A DNA stretch of 64,000 nucleotides from Aliamphritea ceti (GTDB lineage: Bacteria; Pseudomonadota; Gammaproteobacteria; Pseudomonadales; Balneatricaceae). Shown here piece after piece: positions 31,274-39,025 of this stretch (position 1 is its first letter; every line of letters begins with the position of its first letter). The position numbers and the translations under genes were made by a program. Under the pieces are notes generated by a model. It had not been told where the DNA came from. It searched no databases and saw nothing but the letters and a program-made list of their open reading frames with translations. The stretch covers positions 4,774,001 to 4,838,000 of the forward strand of contig NZ_AP025282.1 in the NCBI RefSeq assembly GCF_024347215.1, written 5' to 3'.

Positions 31274-31927
31274 GTGGCACTGGCAATTTTTGACCTTGAT
31301 AACACCCTACTGAACGGCGACAGCGATCATGCCTGGGGCGAGTTTCTATGCGAAAAAGGCATTGTTGATACGGAAGCTTACCGTCAGGCAAATGATTATT
31401 TTTATGAACAGTATGTTGCTGGCACACTGGATATTCATGAATTTCTGACTTTCGCACTCAAGCCCCTGGCGGAACTAGAGACAGAACAACTTCAGAACCT
31501 GCACCAACAGTTCATGGAAGAAAAAGTTACTGCGATGATGCTGCCAAAAGCTGCTGAGTTACTGCAAACACATAAAAACAACGGTGATTACACCCTGATT
31601 ATTACCGCTACAAACCGTTTCGTAACCGGCCCGATTGCAGCCAAACTTGGCGTCAACGAAATCATCGCGACCGACCCTGAGATGATTGATGGCCGCTATA
31701 CCGGCAAAATCGCTGGCACGCCCTGCTTTCAGGACGGCAAAGTCACCCGACTAAATACCTGGCTGGAAAACAATCCATACTCATTAGAAGGTAGCTACTT
31801 CTACAGCGATTCAAATAACGACTTGCCACTGCTAAAGCTGGTCGATCATCCGGTAGCAGTTGATGCCGATGAAACCTTGACTGCCACAGCCGAACAGAAC
31901 AACTGGAAAATCATCAGCTTACGTTAA
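31274..31927 (+). CDS. HAD-superfamily IB hydrolase (probable phosphoserine/histidinol-phosphate-type phosphatase)
   Basis: The 217 residues carry motif I DLDNTLL (nucleophile Asp), motif II ITATN and motif IV YSDSNNDLPLL, as in SerB-like class IB phosphatases. The substrate is not determined. The frame is open from 31049, but that stretch overlaps rppH. The GTG at 31274 gives the family N-terminus LAIFDLDNT and has AGGAGAG about 8 bases upstream. Such genes often sit next to rppH in this group. Confidence 0.85.
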   Translation: MALAIFDLDNTLLNGDSDHAWGEFLCEKGIVDTEAYRQANDYFYEQYVAGTLDIHEFLTFALKPLAELETEQLQNLHQQFMEEKVTAMMLPKAAELLQTHKNNGDYTLIITATNRFVTGPIAAKLGVNEIIATDPEMIDGRYTGKIAGTPCFQDGKVTRLNTWLENNPYSLEGSYFYSDSNNDLPLLKLVDHPVAVDADETLTATAEQNNWKIISLR

Positions 31928-31952
31928 ACCGCAACTGTAACAGGAGCGCCCC

Positions 31953-32702
31953 ATGTCAGAAAATACTGTTTTGATTACCGGGGCGAGCCGCGGCATTGGT
32001 GCTGCAACAGCCCGCCTACTGGCCAGCCAGAATTACAATATTTGCCTGAACTACCACCAGCAACGCAATGCGGCAGTACAACTCAGCGAGGAACTGACCA
32101 AGGCCGGCTGTAAGACACTTATCCTCCAGGCAGATATAAGCCAGGAAGATCAGGTCACAGATATGTTTCGCAAAATAGATACCGCTTTTGGCTCGCTTAC
32201 TCACCTGGTCAACAATGCGGGCATTCTCAAGCCTCAAATGCGCCTGCAAGACATGTCTGCTGAACGCATTAATCAAATCCTGACGGTAAACGTCACCGGA
32301 TATTTCTTATGCTGCAGAGAAGCGATCAAACGCATGTCTACTGCAAACAGCGGCAAAGGTGGCGCAATTGTTAATGTTTCATCCGTAGCAGCCCGCACTG
32401 GTTCACCGGGTGAATATATTGATTATGCAGCTTCGAAAGGTGCTATCGACACCCTGACAACCGGACTGGCAACCGAAGTCGCCAGCGAAGGCATTCGGGT
32501 GAATGGCGTCCGTCCGGGATTCATATATACAGATATGCACACTGATGGCGGCGAACCGGGCCGGATTGAACGGCTCAGACCCGCCATTCCTATGCAACGT
32601 GGCGGACAGCCTGAAGAAGTTGCTGCTGCCATCGCCTGGCTACTATCCGATCAGGCCTCTTACACCACAGGCAGTTTTATTGACCTTGCCGGCGGAAAAT
32701 AA
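31953..32702 (+). CDS. SDR family oxidoreductase
   Basis: This 249-residue classical short-chain dehydrogenase has the nucleotide motif TGASRGIG at residues 7-14, NNAG at about 88-91, the catalytic SSVAAR...YAASK pair and a VRPGFIYTDM stretch. It is close to sugar/glucose-1-dehydrogenase-like SDRs, but the substrate cannot be named. It follows the HAD gene by 25 bases on the same strand. The outermost hairpin of the repeat array at 32745 also works as its terminator. Confidence 0.88.
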   Translation: MSENTVLITGASRGIGAATARLLASQNYNICLNYHQQRNAAVQLSEELTKAGCKTLILQADISQEDQVTDMFRKIDTAFGSLTHLVNNAGILKPQMRLQDMSAERINQILTVNVTGYFLCCREAIKRMSTANSGKGGAIVNVSSVAARTGSPGEYIDYAASKGAIDTLTTGLATEVASEGIRVNGVRPGFIYTDMHTDGGEPGRIERLRPAIPMQRGGQPEEVAAAIAWLLSDQASYTTGSFIDLAGGK

Positions 32703-32744
32703 CATTCTGTTACTCACCCGGTTAACCACTCTTATACCAGAAAC

Positions 32745-32776
32745 AAAAAAGCCGGCACCTTTCGACGCCGGCTTTT
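32745..32776 (-). terminator. Terminator hairpin of repeat unit 1
   Basis: Arms GCCGGCACC and GACGCCGGC flank TTTC, with A-run and T-run on the two sides. As minus-strand RNA the arms still pair through two G-U wobbles around a GAAA loop. It also faces the SDR gene and can end its plus-strand transcript. Confidence 0.8.
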
Positions 32777-32792
32777 CATTTCATCATTACGA

Positions 32793-32917
32793 TTAATAAT
32801 ACAGTTTACCGTTCTCTGGATCGTACCCTGAATCGAAAAAGGCGCCGTAACCTACAGCATCAACAGTTACTCTGAAGTTGTCACCGCCAGATATAAGCTC
32901 GGTTTCCGAATTCTTCG
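32793..32917 (-). pseudogene. Remnant 1 of an oxidoreductase C-terminus
   Basis: The minus strand reads ISGGDNF, RVTVDAVGYGAFFDSGYDPENG and KLYY then stop, matching the last 30-odd residues of the intact protein (GDNYTVTVEAVGYGALYDPENGKPRS). Upstream the homology is broken by a one-base frameshift after a GAATT sequence and then ends. No start codon or ribosome-binding site belongs to it; the open frame around it (32793-33041) is not a gene. Confidence 0.8.
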
Positions 32918-32940
32918 CAAAAAACAAAAGCAACGCATGC

Positions 32941-32972
32941 AAAAAAGCCGGCATCTTTCGACGCCGGCTTTT
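32941..32972 (-). terminator. Terminator hairpin of repeat unit 2
   Basis: The hairpin is the same as in the neighbouring units, with arm GCCGGCATC. As minus-strand RNA one G-U wobble replaces a G-C pair, so folding is kept. A T-run follows. Confidence 0.8.
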
Positions 32973-32988
32973 CATTTCAGCAATACGA

Positions 32989-33112
32989 TTAAGAACGTGG
33001 CTTACCGTTCTCTGGATCGTACCCTGAATCGTAAAAGGCACCGTAACCTACAGCTTCAACAGTCACTGTGTAGTTGCCACCGCCAGATATATGCTCGATT
33101 TCCTAATTCTTC
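32989..33112 (-). pseudogene. Remnant 2 of an oxidoreductase C-terminus
   Basis: The minus strand reads EIEHISGGGNYTVTV and onward to YDPENGKPRS then stop. This is closer to the live gene than remnant 1 and has the identical last residues. It carries the YDSG-type 4-codon insertion and the frameshift shared with remnant 1, and an in-frame TAG lies just before EIE. It is non-coding debris. Confidence 0.8.
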
Positions 33113-33137
33113 GCAAAAAAACAAAAGCAGCGCATAC

Positions 33138-33169
33138 AAAAAAGCCGGCGTCTTTCGACGCCGGCTTTT
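33138..33169 (-). terminator. Terminator of the GcvT-type oxidoreductase gene (repeat unit 3)
   Basis: Perfect 9-base arms GCCGGCGTC and GACGCCGGC surround TTTC (GAAA tetraloop in the minus RNA), flanked by A6 and T4. It sits 16 bases past the stop codon at 33186. Confidence 0.88.
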
Positions 33170-33185
33170 CATTTCAGCAATACGA

Positions 33186-35750
33186 TTAAGAGCGTGGCTT
33201 ACCGTTCTCTGGATCGTACAGTGCGCCGTAACCTACAGCTTCAACAGTTACTGTGTAGTTGTCACCGAAGTATTCAATTTCCAACTCACGGCCTTTCTGA
33301 CAGTACTCGTAAGGCAGATAACCCAGTGCAATGTTCTTACCAATGCTTGGACCGTAAACGATACTGGTAGTGTAAGAACGACGACCTTCAGAGTCGATCA
33401 GCGCTTCACCGGTAGCCGGATCAAGAATTGGGCAGTTACCAACTGGGTAACGGGCAACACCAGCAGAGTCTACGTTGTCGTTCATTGTCAGAGTACACAG
33501 GTACGCTGGCTGGTGCTCACGCTCACGGTGAGCCAACAGAGCATCCTTACCGAAGAATTCAGCAGCCTTAACTTTAGGACGCGCCAAATCAACTTCCAGC
33601 AGGTTGTATTCTGTCAGGATATCAGCGTTCTGCAGACGTAAGCTCTTCTCCAGACGACGGCTGTTTGCGTAAGTTTCGATACCTACAGGTGTTACACCCT
33701 GTGCGTATACCGCATCCCACAACGCCAGACCATCTTCCATCTTGAAGTGGATTTCCCAACCTTGCTCACCTACGTAAGAAATACGGAAGAAAGTGTAGTC
33801 AACGCCACCGATCTTGATGTCTTTAACCGCTGCGAACGGGTAGTTTTCCAGGCTGATAGACGCTGGATCATCAACAACTTTTTCCAGAACTGTACGAGCG
33901 TTAGGACCCCATACACCCAGACAGCCGTAGTTTGCAGTCTCGTTGGTCACTTCAGCATTAAAGCCCATATCCTGAGCCATACGCTTCAGCCATACCAGGT
34001 CACGGTGACCAGCATCACCACCATCGATTACACGATAGTGCTGCTCGCCCAGACGCAGTACTGTTAAGTCGGCACGTACGCCACCTACAGCATCCAGGAA
34101 GTGTGTGTATACACCCTTACCGATTGGCGTATCAGCACCAACTTTAGCAACACAAGTGTATTCCATCAGCTTCTCAGCATCAGGACCGGTAACATCAATG
34201 ATCGCGAAGTGAGACAGGTTAACCATGCCTACATCTTCAGACATCTTCAGATGCTCAGCGTTAGATACACGGAAGAAGTGACGGCTATCCCATTCAGCTT
34301 CACGAACAGGAATACGGTCGCCGTACTCTTCTAACAGATGTTCGTTGCTCGCGTAACCGTGAGCACGTTCCCAACCAACGATTTCCATGAAGTAACCGCC
34401 TAGCTCGTTTTCACGCTCCCAGAATGGGCTGCGGAACTTACCACGGGCAGCAGTGTATGGCTCACGGTTATGAACAGGTGGGTTATAAATCTTGAAAGCA
34501 GACTCGTAGCAACGGTCGTGAATGTACTGTTCTTCACACTGGAACGGGTACGCACGAGCAACATCAATGCTGCTGTGGTCAAATTCAGTACGGCCATCAG
34601 TCATCCAGTCAGCGATAACTTTACCAGTACCCGGGCCGTCTTTAACCCATACGGAAACACCGTACCACAGGCCACGAACATTCGAAGATTCACCAATCGA
34701 AGGACCGCCATCTGCAGTTACCTGCAGTAGACCATTGAAAGAGTATTTCTCGTCGTAACCCAGCTCAGCCAGGATAGGCGTCAGTTCCATCGCCTTTTCA
34801 AGTGGCTCAATAACTTCTTCCAGCTCCAGATCACGCTGTGAAGGAGACAGACGCGCTTCTTCTTTTTCAAGAATGTCACGTGGGTGACACATGCGTGGCT
34901 CTTTCTCTTCGTAGTAACCCCACTCTAACTGACCGCCTTCGGCGCTCTTCGGGTCACCAGTATCACGCAGGTAAGCAGAGTTACCCTGGTCACGCAGCAA
35001 TGGGTAACCAATTTCTTTACCGGTATTTTCAAACTCGTTAAACGGTTTGAAGAATGTCAGTGGGTGATCAACAGGCATAACTGGCAGATCTTCGCCCGCC
35101 ATTTCTGCGATCAGTCGGCCCCAAAGACCAGCACATACAACCACGTGCTCAGCTTCGATGTAACCGCGCTCGGTTTCTACACCTTTAATGCGGCCATCTT
35201 CAATTTTCAGACCCGTGCATGAAGTGTTTGCAAACGTCGTCAGCTTGCCTGTTTTTTCAGCAGCTTCTACCAGTTCACCGGCAACTGTCTGAGAACGTGG
35301 CACAACCAGACCTGCATCCGGATCCCACAACGCACCCTGGATAACATCTTCTTCCAACAGCGGGAATTTTTCTTTAGCTTCAGCAGTGCTCATCATACGA
35401 ACATTGTTACCGAAAGCTTTACCGGAAGTTACACGGCGCTTCAGCTCATCCATACGCTCAGTATCGCCATTACGCGCAACTTCGATACCACCGATACGCT
35501 CATAACGACCCATCGCTTCATAGAAGTCGATTGAGTACTTAGTAGTGAACATCGTCATCTGATCGTGAGCTGTATTGAAACAGAAGTCAGATGCGTGCGC
35601 AGTAGAACCGATGTCTGTTGGGATTGCAGACTTATCGATACCAACGATATCGTCCCAGCCACGTTCGATCAGGTGGTGGACGACTGACGCGCCAACAATA
35701 CCGCCCTGGCCGATAATAACGACCTTGGCTTTACTCGGAAATTTAGACAT
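33186..35750 (-). CDS. FAD-dependent oxidoreductase / GcvT-type protein, dimethylglycine or sarcosine dehydrogenase-like
   Basis: The 854 residues hold an N-terminal DAO domain with the dinucleotide motif VVIIGQGGIVGAS (about 9-22), an FAO-type middle region (about 370-430), and GcvT N- and C-terminal folate-binding domains (about 440-850, with LSHFAIIDVTGPDAEKLME and GEQGWEIHF). H52 in STAHASDF aligns with the histidine that holds FAD covalently in dimethylglycine and sarcosine dehydrogenases. The likely reaction is oxidative N-demethylation with the methyl group passed to tetrahydrofolate; the exact substrate is unknown. Codon use looks like that of highly expressed genes. GGAGG lies 10 bases before the ATG. 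Confidence 0.85.
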   Translation of the reverse strand: MSKFPSKAKVVIIGQGGIVGASVVHHLIERGWDDIVGIDKSAIPTDIGSTAHASDFCFNTAHDQMTMFTTKYSIDFYEAMGRYERIGGIEVARNGDTERMDELKRRVTSGKAFGNNVRMMSTAEAKEKFPLLEEDVIQGALWDPDAGLVVPRSQTVAGELVEAAEKTGKLTTFANTSCTGLKIEDGRIKGVETERGYIEAEHVVVCAGLWGRLIAEMAGEDLPVMPVDHPLTFFKPFNEFENTGKEIGYPLLRDQGNSAYLRDTGDPKSAEGGQLEWGYYEEKEPRMCHPRDILEKEEARLSPSQRDLELEEVIEPLEKAMELTPILAELGYDEKYSFNGLLQVTADGGPSIGESSNVRGLWYGVSVWVKDGPGTGKVIADWMTDGRTEFDHSSIDVARAYPFQCEEQYIHDRCYESAFKIYNPPVHNREPYTAARGKFRSPFWERENELGGYFMEIVGWERAHGYASNEHLLEEYGDRIPVREAEWDSRHFFRVSNAEHLKMSEDVGMVNLSHFAIIDVTGPDAEKLMEYTCVAKVGADTPIGKGVYTHFLDAVGGVRADLTVLRLGEQHYRVIDGGDAGHRDLVWLKRMAQDMGFNAEVTNETANYGCLGVWGPNARTVLEKVVDDPASISLENYPFAAVKDIKIGGVDYTFFRISYVGEQGWEIHFKMEDGLALWDAVYAQGVTPVGIETYANSRRLEKSLRLQNADILTEYNLLEVDLARPKVKAAEFFGKDALLAHREREHQPAYLCTLTMNDNVDSAGVARYPVGNCPILDPATGEALIDSEGRRSYTTSIVYGPSIGKNIALGYLPYEYCQKGRELEIEYFGDNYTVTVEAVGYGALYDPENGKPRS

Positions 35751-35809
35751 TTAGATTACGCCTCCAAGCTGTCAGGTTATCGAACAGCAAGACTAATAAT
35801 TGTTATGGG

Positions 35810-35825
35810 ATACCTCAGTAGGTAT
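35810..35825. promoter_or_regulatory. Inverted repeat upstream of the oxidoreductase gene
   Basis: ATACCT and AGGTAT flank CAGT, 60-75 bases upstream of the ATG. It could be an operator or a leader hairpin. It is unlike the palindrome at the MocR start, so a shared regulator is not evident. Confidence 0.35.
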
Positions 35826-35993
35826 TCACCATACTGATTAAGGCAAATGTTAAGTTATAGCGCTGCCAACAACTTATCCATTCACGCCATCCTTTTACGT
35901 CAACATGTCGGACTCGGACTATGGGGCTGTTATTTATGTGTTTAATATCGTATACGGCCAGCAACTTGATCAAAATCACCGAATCACGACGCA

Positions 35994-37361
35994 TCAGTAC
36001 ATATATGGACTAATCACATCCCGCACCTTTTTGAGTGCCATTGGTAACACATCTAAATCAACTGACCCTAATGCTAAACGCAGTGCATGAGGCACATAAT
36101 CAGTCGTTGCAAAAGGCTCAGCTGTCGATACTGAAATATTTGCCCGTAACAACTCCATCACAATCTGATCTGCCCGAGCCTCTTCCGGCAAAGGTAGCCA
36201 GATAAAATAAGCTGCCGGATGACTGATATATTCAAACTCATGCAGTATATCTTTCGCCAGACACTGCCTGGCCTTTGCATCCTCGCGTTTTTCCGCCTCT
36301 AGCCGGGTAACCGTACCGTCTTCAATCCAACGGCAAGCCAGCTTGGTCATTAGGCCCGGAGTATTCCAGGTAGTCGCCCGTATCGTTCGCTCTATACGGG
36401 GTACATAACTGACCGGTGCAGCCACAAACCCTACTCTCAAGCCTGTAGCAACACTTTTAGATAACCCGGAAACATATACGGTTCGCTCAGGCGCGATTGC
36501 AGCTACCGGCAAAGGTGCATTCTCCGCATGAAATGCATAAGCAGCATCCTCAATAATAAGTAAGTCATATTGTCTGGCTATATTTACAAGCCTCTCTCGT
36601 TGCTGCGCGCTCAGAACCCAGCCCATAGGGTTATGTAGCGTAGGCATCGTATAAACAGCGCGAATCTTGCGTCGCTGACACAGTAACTCCAGCGCATCCA
36701 GATCAGGACCACCAAGCCCCCCCTCGCCTTCAGATAAAAAAGGCAGCGGCGCCAACTCCAAACGATGCACTTCAGATAACACTTTAAAACCCGGGTATAT
36801 CAGCGCATCAGCAGCAACCACATCGCCAGGCCTGAGTAACGCCATCACCGTTGTTGCCAGCCCATGCTGCGCACCACTGACTATCAGTACTTGCTCAGAA
36901 CTCACATCAAGACCGCGGTCTATAAGATGTTCCGCAACTATTGCTCGCTCATGTTTTCGGCCCGCATGAGGCTGATAATGCAGCAATGCTTCCAGATCTC
37001 CGGAGGCTCCTAGCTCACGCAGTGCCTCACGAAGTATTTTCGTCTGACTGGGTAAAGAGGGCGAATTAAAGTTTAAATCCAGAAGCCCGTCAGTTTTTGA
37101 CGGCTGATCTATACCGTGGCTTGCCGGCAAGGCTGTTTCCCTGACAAAGGTACCTCGCCCTGTCTCACCACTCACAAGCCCCATTGACTCAAGCTCCGCA
37201 TACACTCGCGATGCGGTTACCAGCGCAATACCATTTTCTCTGGCCAGATTTCTGTGTGTCGGCAACCGGGAACCGGGGGTCAGGCGTCCATCCCGAATAT
37301 CGGCAGCAAGAACATCCACAATCTGCTTATAGCGCGAAACTGGCATCTGAAATGTATCCAT
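35994..37361 (-). CDS. MocR/PdxR-type transcriptional regulator (GntR HTH + class I aminotransferase domain)
   Basis: The 455 residues contain an N-terminal GntR winged helix (about 1-75, with LPTHRNLARENGIALVTASRVYAELE) and a fold-type I aminotransferase domain. PLP-site residues are K302 in SGLSKSVATGLRVGF and D272 in IIEDAAYAFH. Such regulators sense PLP or amino compounds. Neither ATG (37361 or 37346) has a Shine-Dalgarno, and a palindrome overlaps the first one. It lies upstream of the oxidoreductase and divergent from the DJ-1 gene; either may be its target. Confidence 0.88.
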   Translation of the reverse strand: MDTFQMPVSRYKQIVDVLAADIRDGRLTPGSRLPTHRNLARENGIALVTASRVYAELESMGLVSGETGRGTFVRETALPASHGIDQPSKTDGLLDLNFNSPSLPSQTKILREALRELGASGDLEALLHYQPHAGRKHERAIVAEHLIDRGLDVSSEQVLIVSGAQHGLATTVMALLRPGDVVAADALIYPGFKVLSEVHRLELAPLPFLSEGEGGLGGPDLDALELLCQRRKIRAVYTMPTLHNPMGWVLSAQQRERLVNIARQYDLLIIEDAAYAFHAENAPLPVAAIAPERTVYVSGLSKSVATGLRVGFVAAPVSYVPRIERTIRATTWNTPGLMTKLACRWIEDGTVTRLEAEKREDAKARQCLAKDILHEFEYISHPAAYFIWLPLPEEARADQIVMELLRANISVSTAEPFATTDYVPHALRLALGSVDLDVLPMALKKVRDVISPYMY

Positions 37362-37411
37362 GACAATAATTTTATTGTCATGATATTAGTTAATAGAATG
37401 TCTCTTCACAA
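37360..37411 (-). promoter_or_regulatory. MocR gene promoter with palindromic operator over the start codon
   Basis: On the minus strand TTGTGA (37406-37411), 17 bases and TAATAT (37383-37388) form a promoter. A 22-base near-perfect palindrome, ATGACAATAA with its complement TTATTGTCAT, covers 37360-37381, including the transcription start region and the gene's ATG. This suggests autoregulation and a very short or absent leader. Confidence 0.6.
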
Positions 37412-37490
37412 GCTGCTGAATAACGGGAAAGACATCCGTTGCTCTGCCTCTGACAGACTAACAATCATAAAAATCTGAAGGACAACACAC

Positions 37491-38108
37491 ATGCATATTT
37501 CCATCTTAAGCTTCGATGCATTTAACGAACTGGATTCACTGATTGCGCTGGGTATTTTAAACCGGATTCAAAACAAGGGCTGGCGAGTTACCATCGCCAG
37601 CCCAACTCCACAGGTGAAGTCAATGAATGGTGTCATCATGCAGCGCCACGTTTCCCTCAGCGAAGCCAGTAACGCTGATGCTGTAATTGTTGGCAGTGGT
37701 ATGAAAACCCGCGACATCATTCAGGACAAAGACATCATGTCACAACTGAAGCTCGACCCGTCACGTCAGTTAATCGGCGCGCAGTGCTCAGGAGCTTTAA
37801 TACTTGCCAAGCTAGGCCTGCTTAACGAAGTACCTGCCTGTACTGACCTGACTACCAAACCCTGGGTACAGGAAGCAGGTGTAGAAGTACTCAATCAGGC
37901 TTTTTATGCAAAAAACAATATAGCGACTGCCGGTGGTTGTCTGGCGTCTCAATATCTCGCCATCTGGCTTATTGCACGCCTGGAAGGCATTGACGCTGCT
38001 AAAGACGCCATGCACTACGTTGCTCCTGTCGGCGAAAAAGACGAATACGTACAACGGGCCATTAATAATATTGCTGAATACTTACCGGATGACTTTGTCG
38101 TGTGTTGA
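37491..38108 (+). CDS. DJ-1/PfpI family protein
   Basis: This 205-residue protein has the glutamine-amidotransferase-like fold signature: an early acidic residue (E13) and the nucleophile-elbow cysteine C99 in IGAQCSGALILAKLGLL. Family members act as glyoxalases, chaperones, cyanide/isonitrile hydratases or regulators; the activity here is open. AAGGA lies 8 bases before the ATG. It is transcribed divergently from the MocR gene and may be its target. Confidence 0.85.
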   Translation: MHISILSFDAFNELDSLIALGILNRIQNKGWRVTIASPTPQVKSMNGVIMQRHVSLSEASNADAVIVGSGMKTRDIIQDKDIMSQLKLDPSRQLIGAQCSGALILAKLGLLNEVPACTDLTTKPWVQEAGVEVLNQAFYAKNNIATAGGCLASQYLAIWLIARLEGIDAAKDAMHYVAPVGEKDEYVQRAINNIAEYLPDDFVVC

Positions 38109-38192
38109 GCACTAAATACATGAATAACGCAGATATTAGATAGCAAAGCTGATACAGCATGCAAAAAAAAGGGAGTATAAATAAAGAGGAAG

Positions 38193-38268
<76 letters not shown>

Positions 38269-38346
38269 TAAATTCACAGAAACGTAAATTTAATGTGCGC
38301 GCCTGAGAAGCTAAAAACACATCTCAAACGGCATGGAACGGCGCGT

Positions 38347-38375
38347 AATATAAGGGTTTCGGCAACACGGATCAA
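38347..38375 (-). promoter_or_regulatory. Promoter of tRNA-Thr copy 2
   Basis: TTGATC (38370-38375), a 17-base spacer and TATATT (38347-38352) are followed by ACGCGCC, a stable-RNA type discriminator. The tRNA begins about 79 bases downstream. Confidence 0.65.
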
Positions 38376-38698
38376 GTAGCTTTTTAAAACATTATTAAAA
38401 AATAATTATTTTAAAAAAATTCAGCACTAAACAGCACCGTTACAATGATCTAAAAAAGACTGGTTAGAAGAAGTACTTCACCAGACTGCGAAGCTATTGG
38501 CAGACATAATTTAGCCTGAATAAAACAATTGATGACACTGCTCTAACCAGGCTCTGAAATTGAAGCTTACCGTTATCGATACAAAGTACTAACAAACCTT
38601 TTCGGCGCTAAAGGGGTGAAGCTCCACAAGGTTTGTTATCACAAAAATTTGCTGATGTATTATTCAGACTCAGGCGTTGAAACCCTCAGCACAGCCGT
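38376..38698. other. Intergenic region with one long-loop hairpin
   Basis: No credible reading frame is present. It is AT-rich at 38390-38420. AACAAACCTT (38591-38600) is complementary to 38628-38637 across a 27-base loop, possibly a terminator or RNA structure for the small gene at 38699, but it has no T-run. Confidence 0.4.
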
Positions 38699-38887
38699 TT
38701 AATTCTGATAACCCACAATCGAATCGCGGGAGCGACGTGTCTTCCAGGCAACCACTAAGGAAACTGCCACAATACTCGCGAACGCCGCGCCGATGACAGC
38801 CAAACCTAAAGTAGCAAAACCAACCAACGCCAGACTACCAATAATCAGTGAAGCGATCATAAGCAGAATCTTATTTACAGTTTTCAT
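38699..38887 (-). CDS. Small two-helix membrane protein
   Basis: The 62 residues hold two hydrophobic helices (about 6-22 and 27-48) and a basic tail KTRRSRDS. GGAGA lies 6-7 bases before the ATG. No family was recognised. It lies 138 bases downstream of the histidine kinase on the same strand, behind a palindrome, so it could be a small partner or target of the two-component system. Confidence 0.6.
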   Translation of the reverse strand: MKTVNKILLMIASLIIGSLALVGFATLGLAVIGAAFASIVAVSLVVAWKTRRSRDSIVGYQN

Positions 38888-38975
38888 ACAGGTCTCCAGT
38901 TTCCAATGAACTCGTCAGGTCGATCCCTTTCGATGTACACAGTATGTAATTTCAAACTGGAGCTTACCTGCCATT

Positions 38976-38997
38976 AAGTTTACATATTTGTAAACTT
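38976..38997. promoter_or_regulatory. Palindrome between the kinase and the small membrane protein
   Basis: AAGTTTACA, four bases (TATT), then TGTAAACTT form a perfect 9-base inverted repeat. It could be an operator for the gene at 38699 or a weak terminator of the kinase gene. There is no long T-run. Confidence 0.5.
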
Positions 38998-39025
38998 TGC
39001 TCTTCCTGCTAGTAAGCCTTGATAC

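Larger units (their letters stand above)
32745..33290 (-). repeat. Three tandem copies of a gene 3' end plus terminator (period 196-197)
   Basis: Units begin at 32745, 32941 and 33138. Each holds the same hairpin, then (reading leftward into the gene) a stop codon and about 36 codons matching the C-terminus of the oxidoreductase at 33186. The third unit is the true 3' end of that gene. Units 1 and 2 match each other over their whole 196-197 bases. They share a 4-codon insertion and a one-base frameshift that the live gene lacks, so they descend from a common sister copy. Confidence 0.9.

Noticed and set aside
32793..33041. 82-codon minus-strand open frame as a gene
   Set aside because: Its C-terminal part is a repeat remnant of the neighbouring gene, its N-terminal part runs through a terminator hairpin, and it lacks a ribosome-binding site.
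38590..38638. TAACAAAC...GTTTGTTA inverted ends resembling an integron attC/VCR site
   Set aside because: The core triplets do not fit the RYYYAAC/GTTRRRY pattern, the element is under 50 bases, and there are no cassette array or integrase genes.
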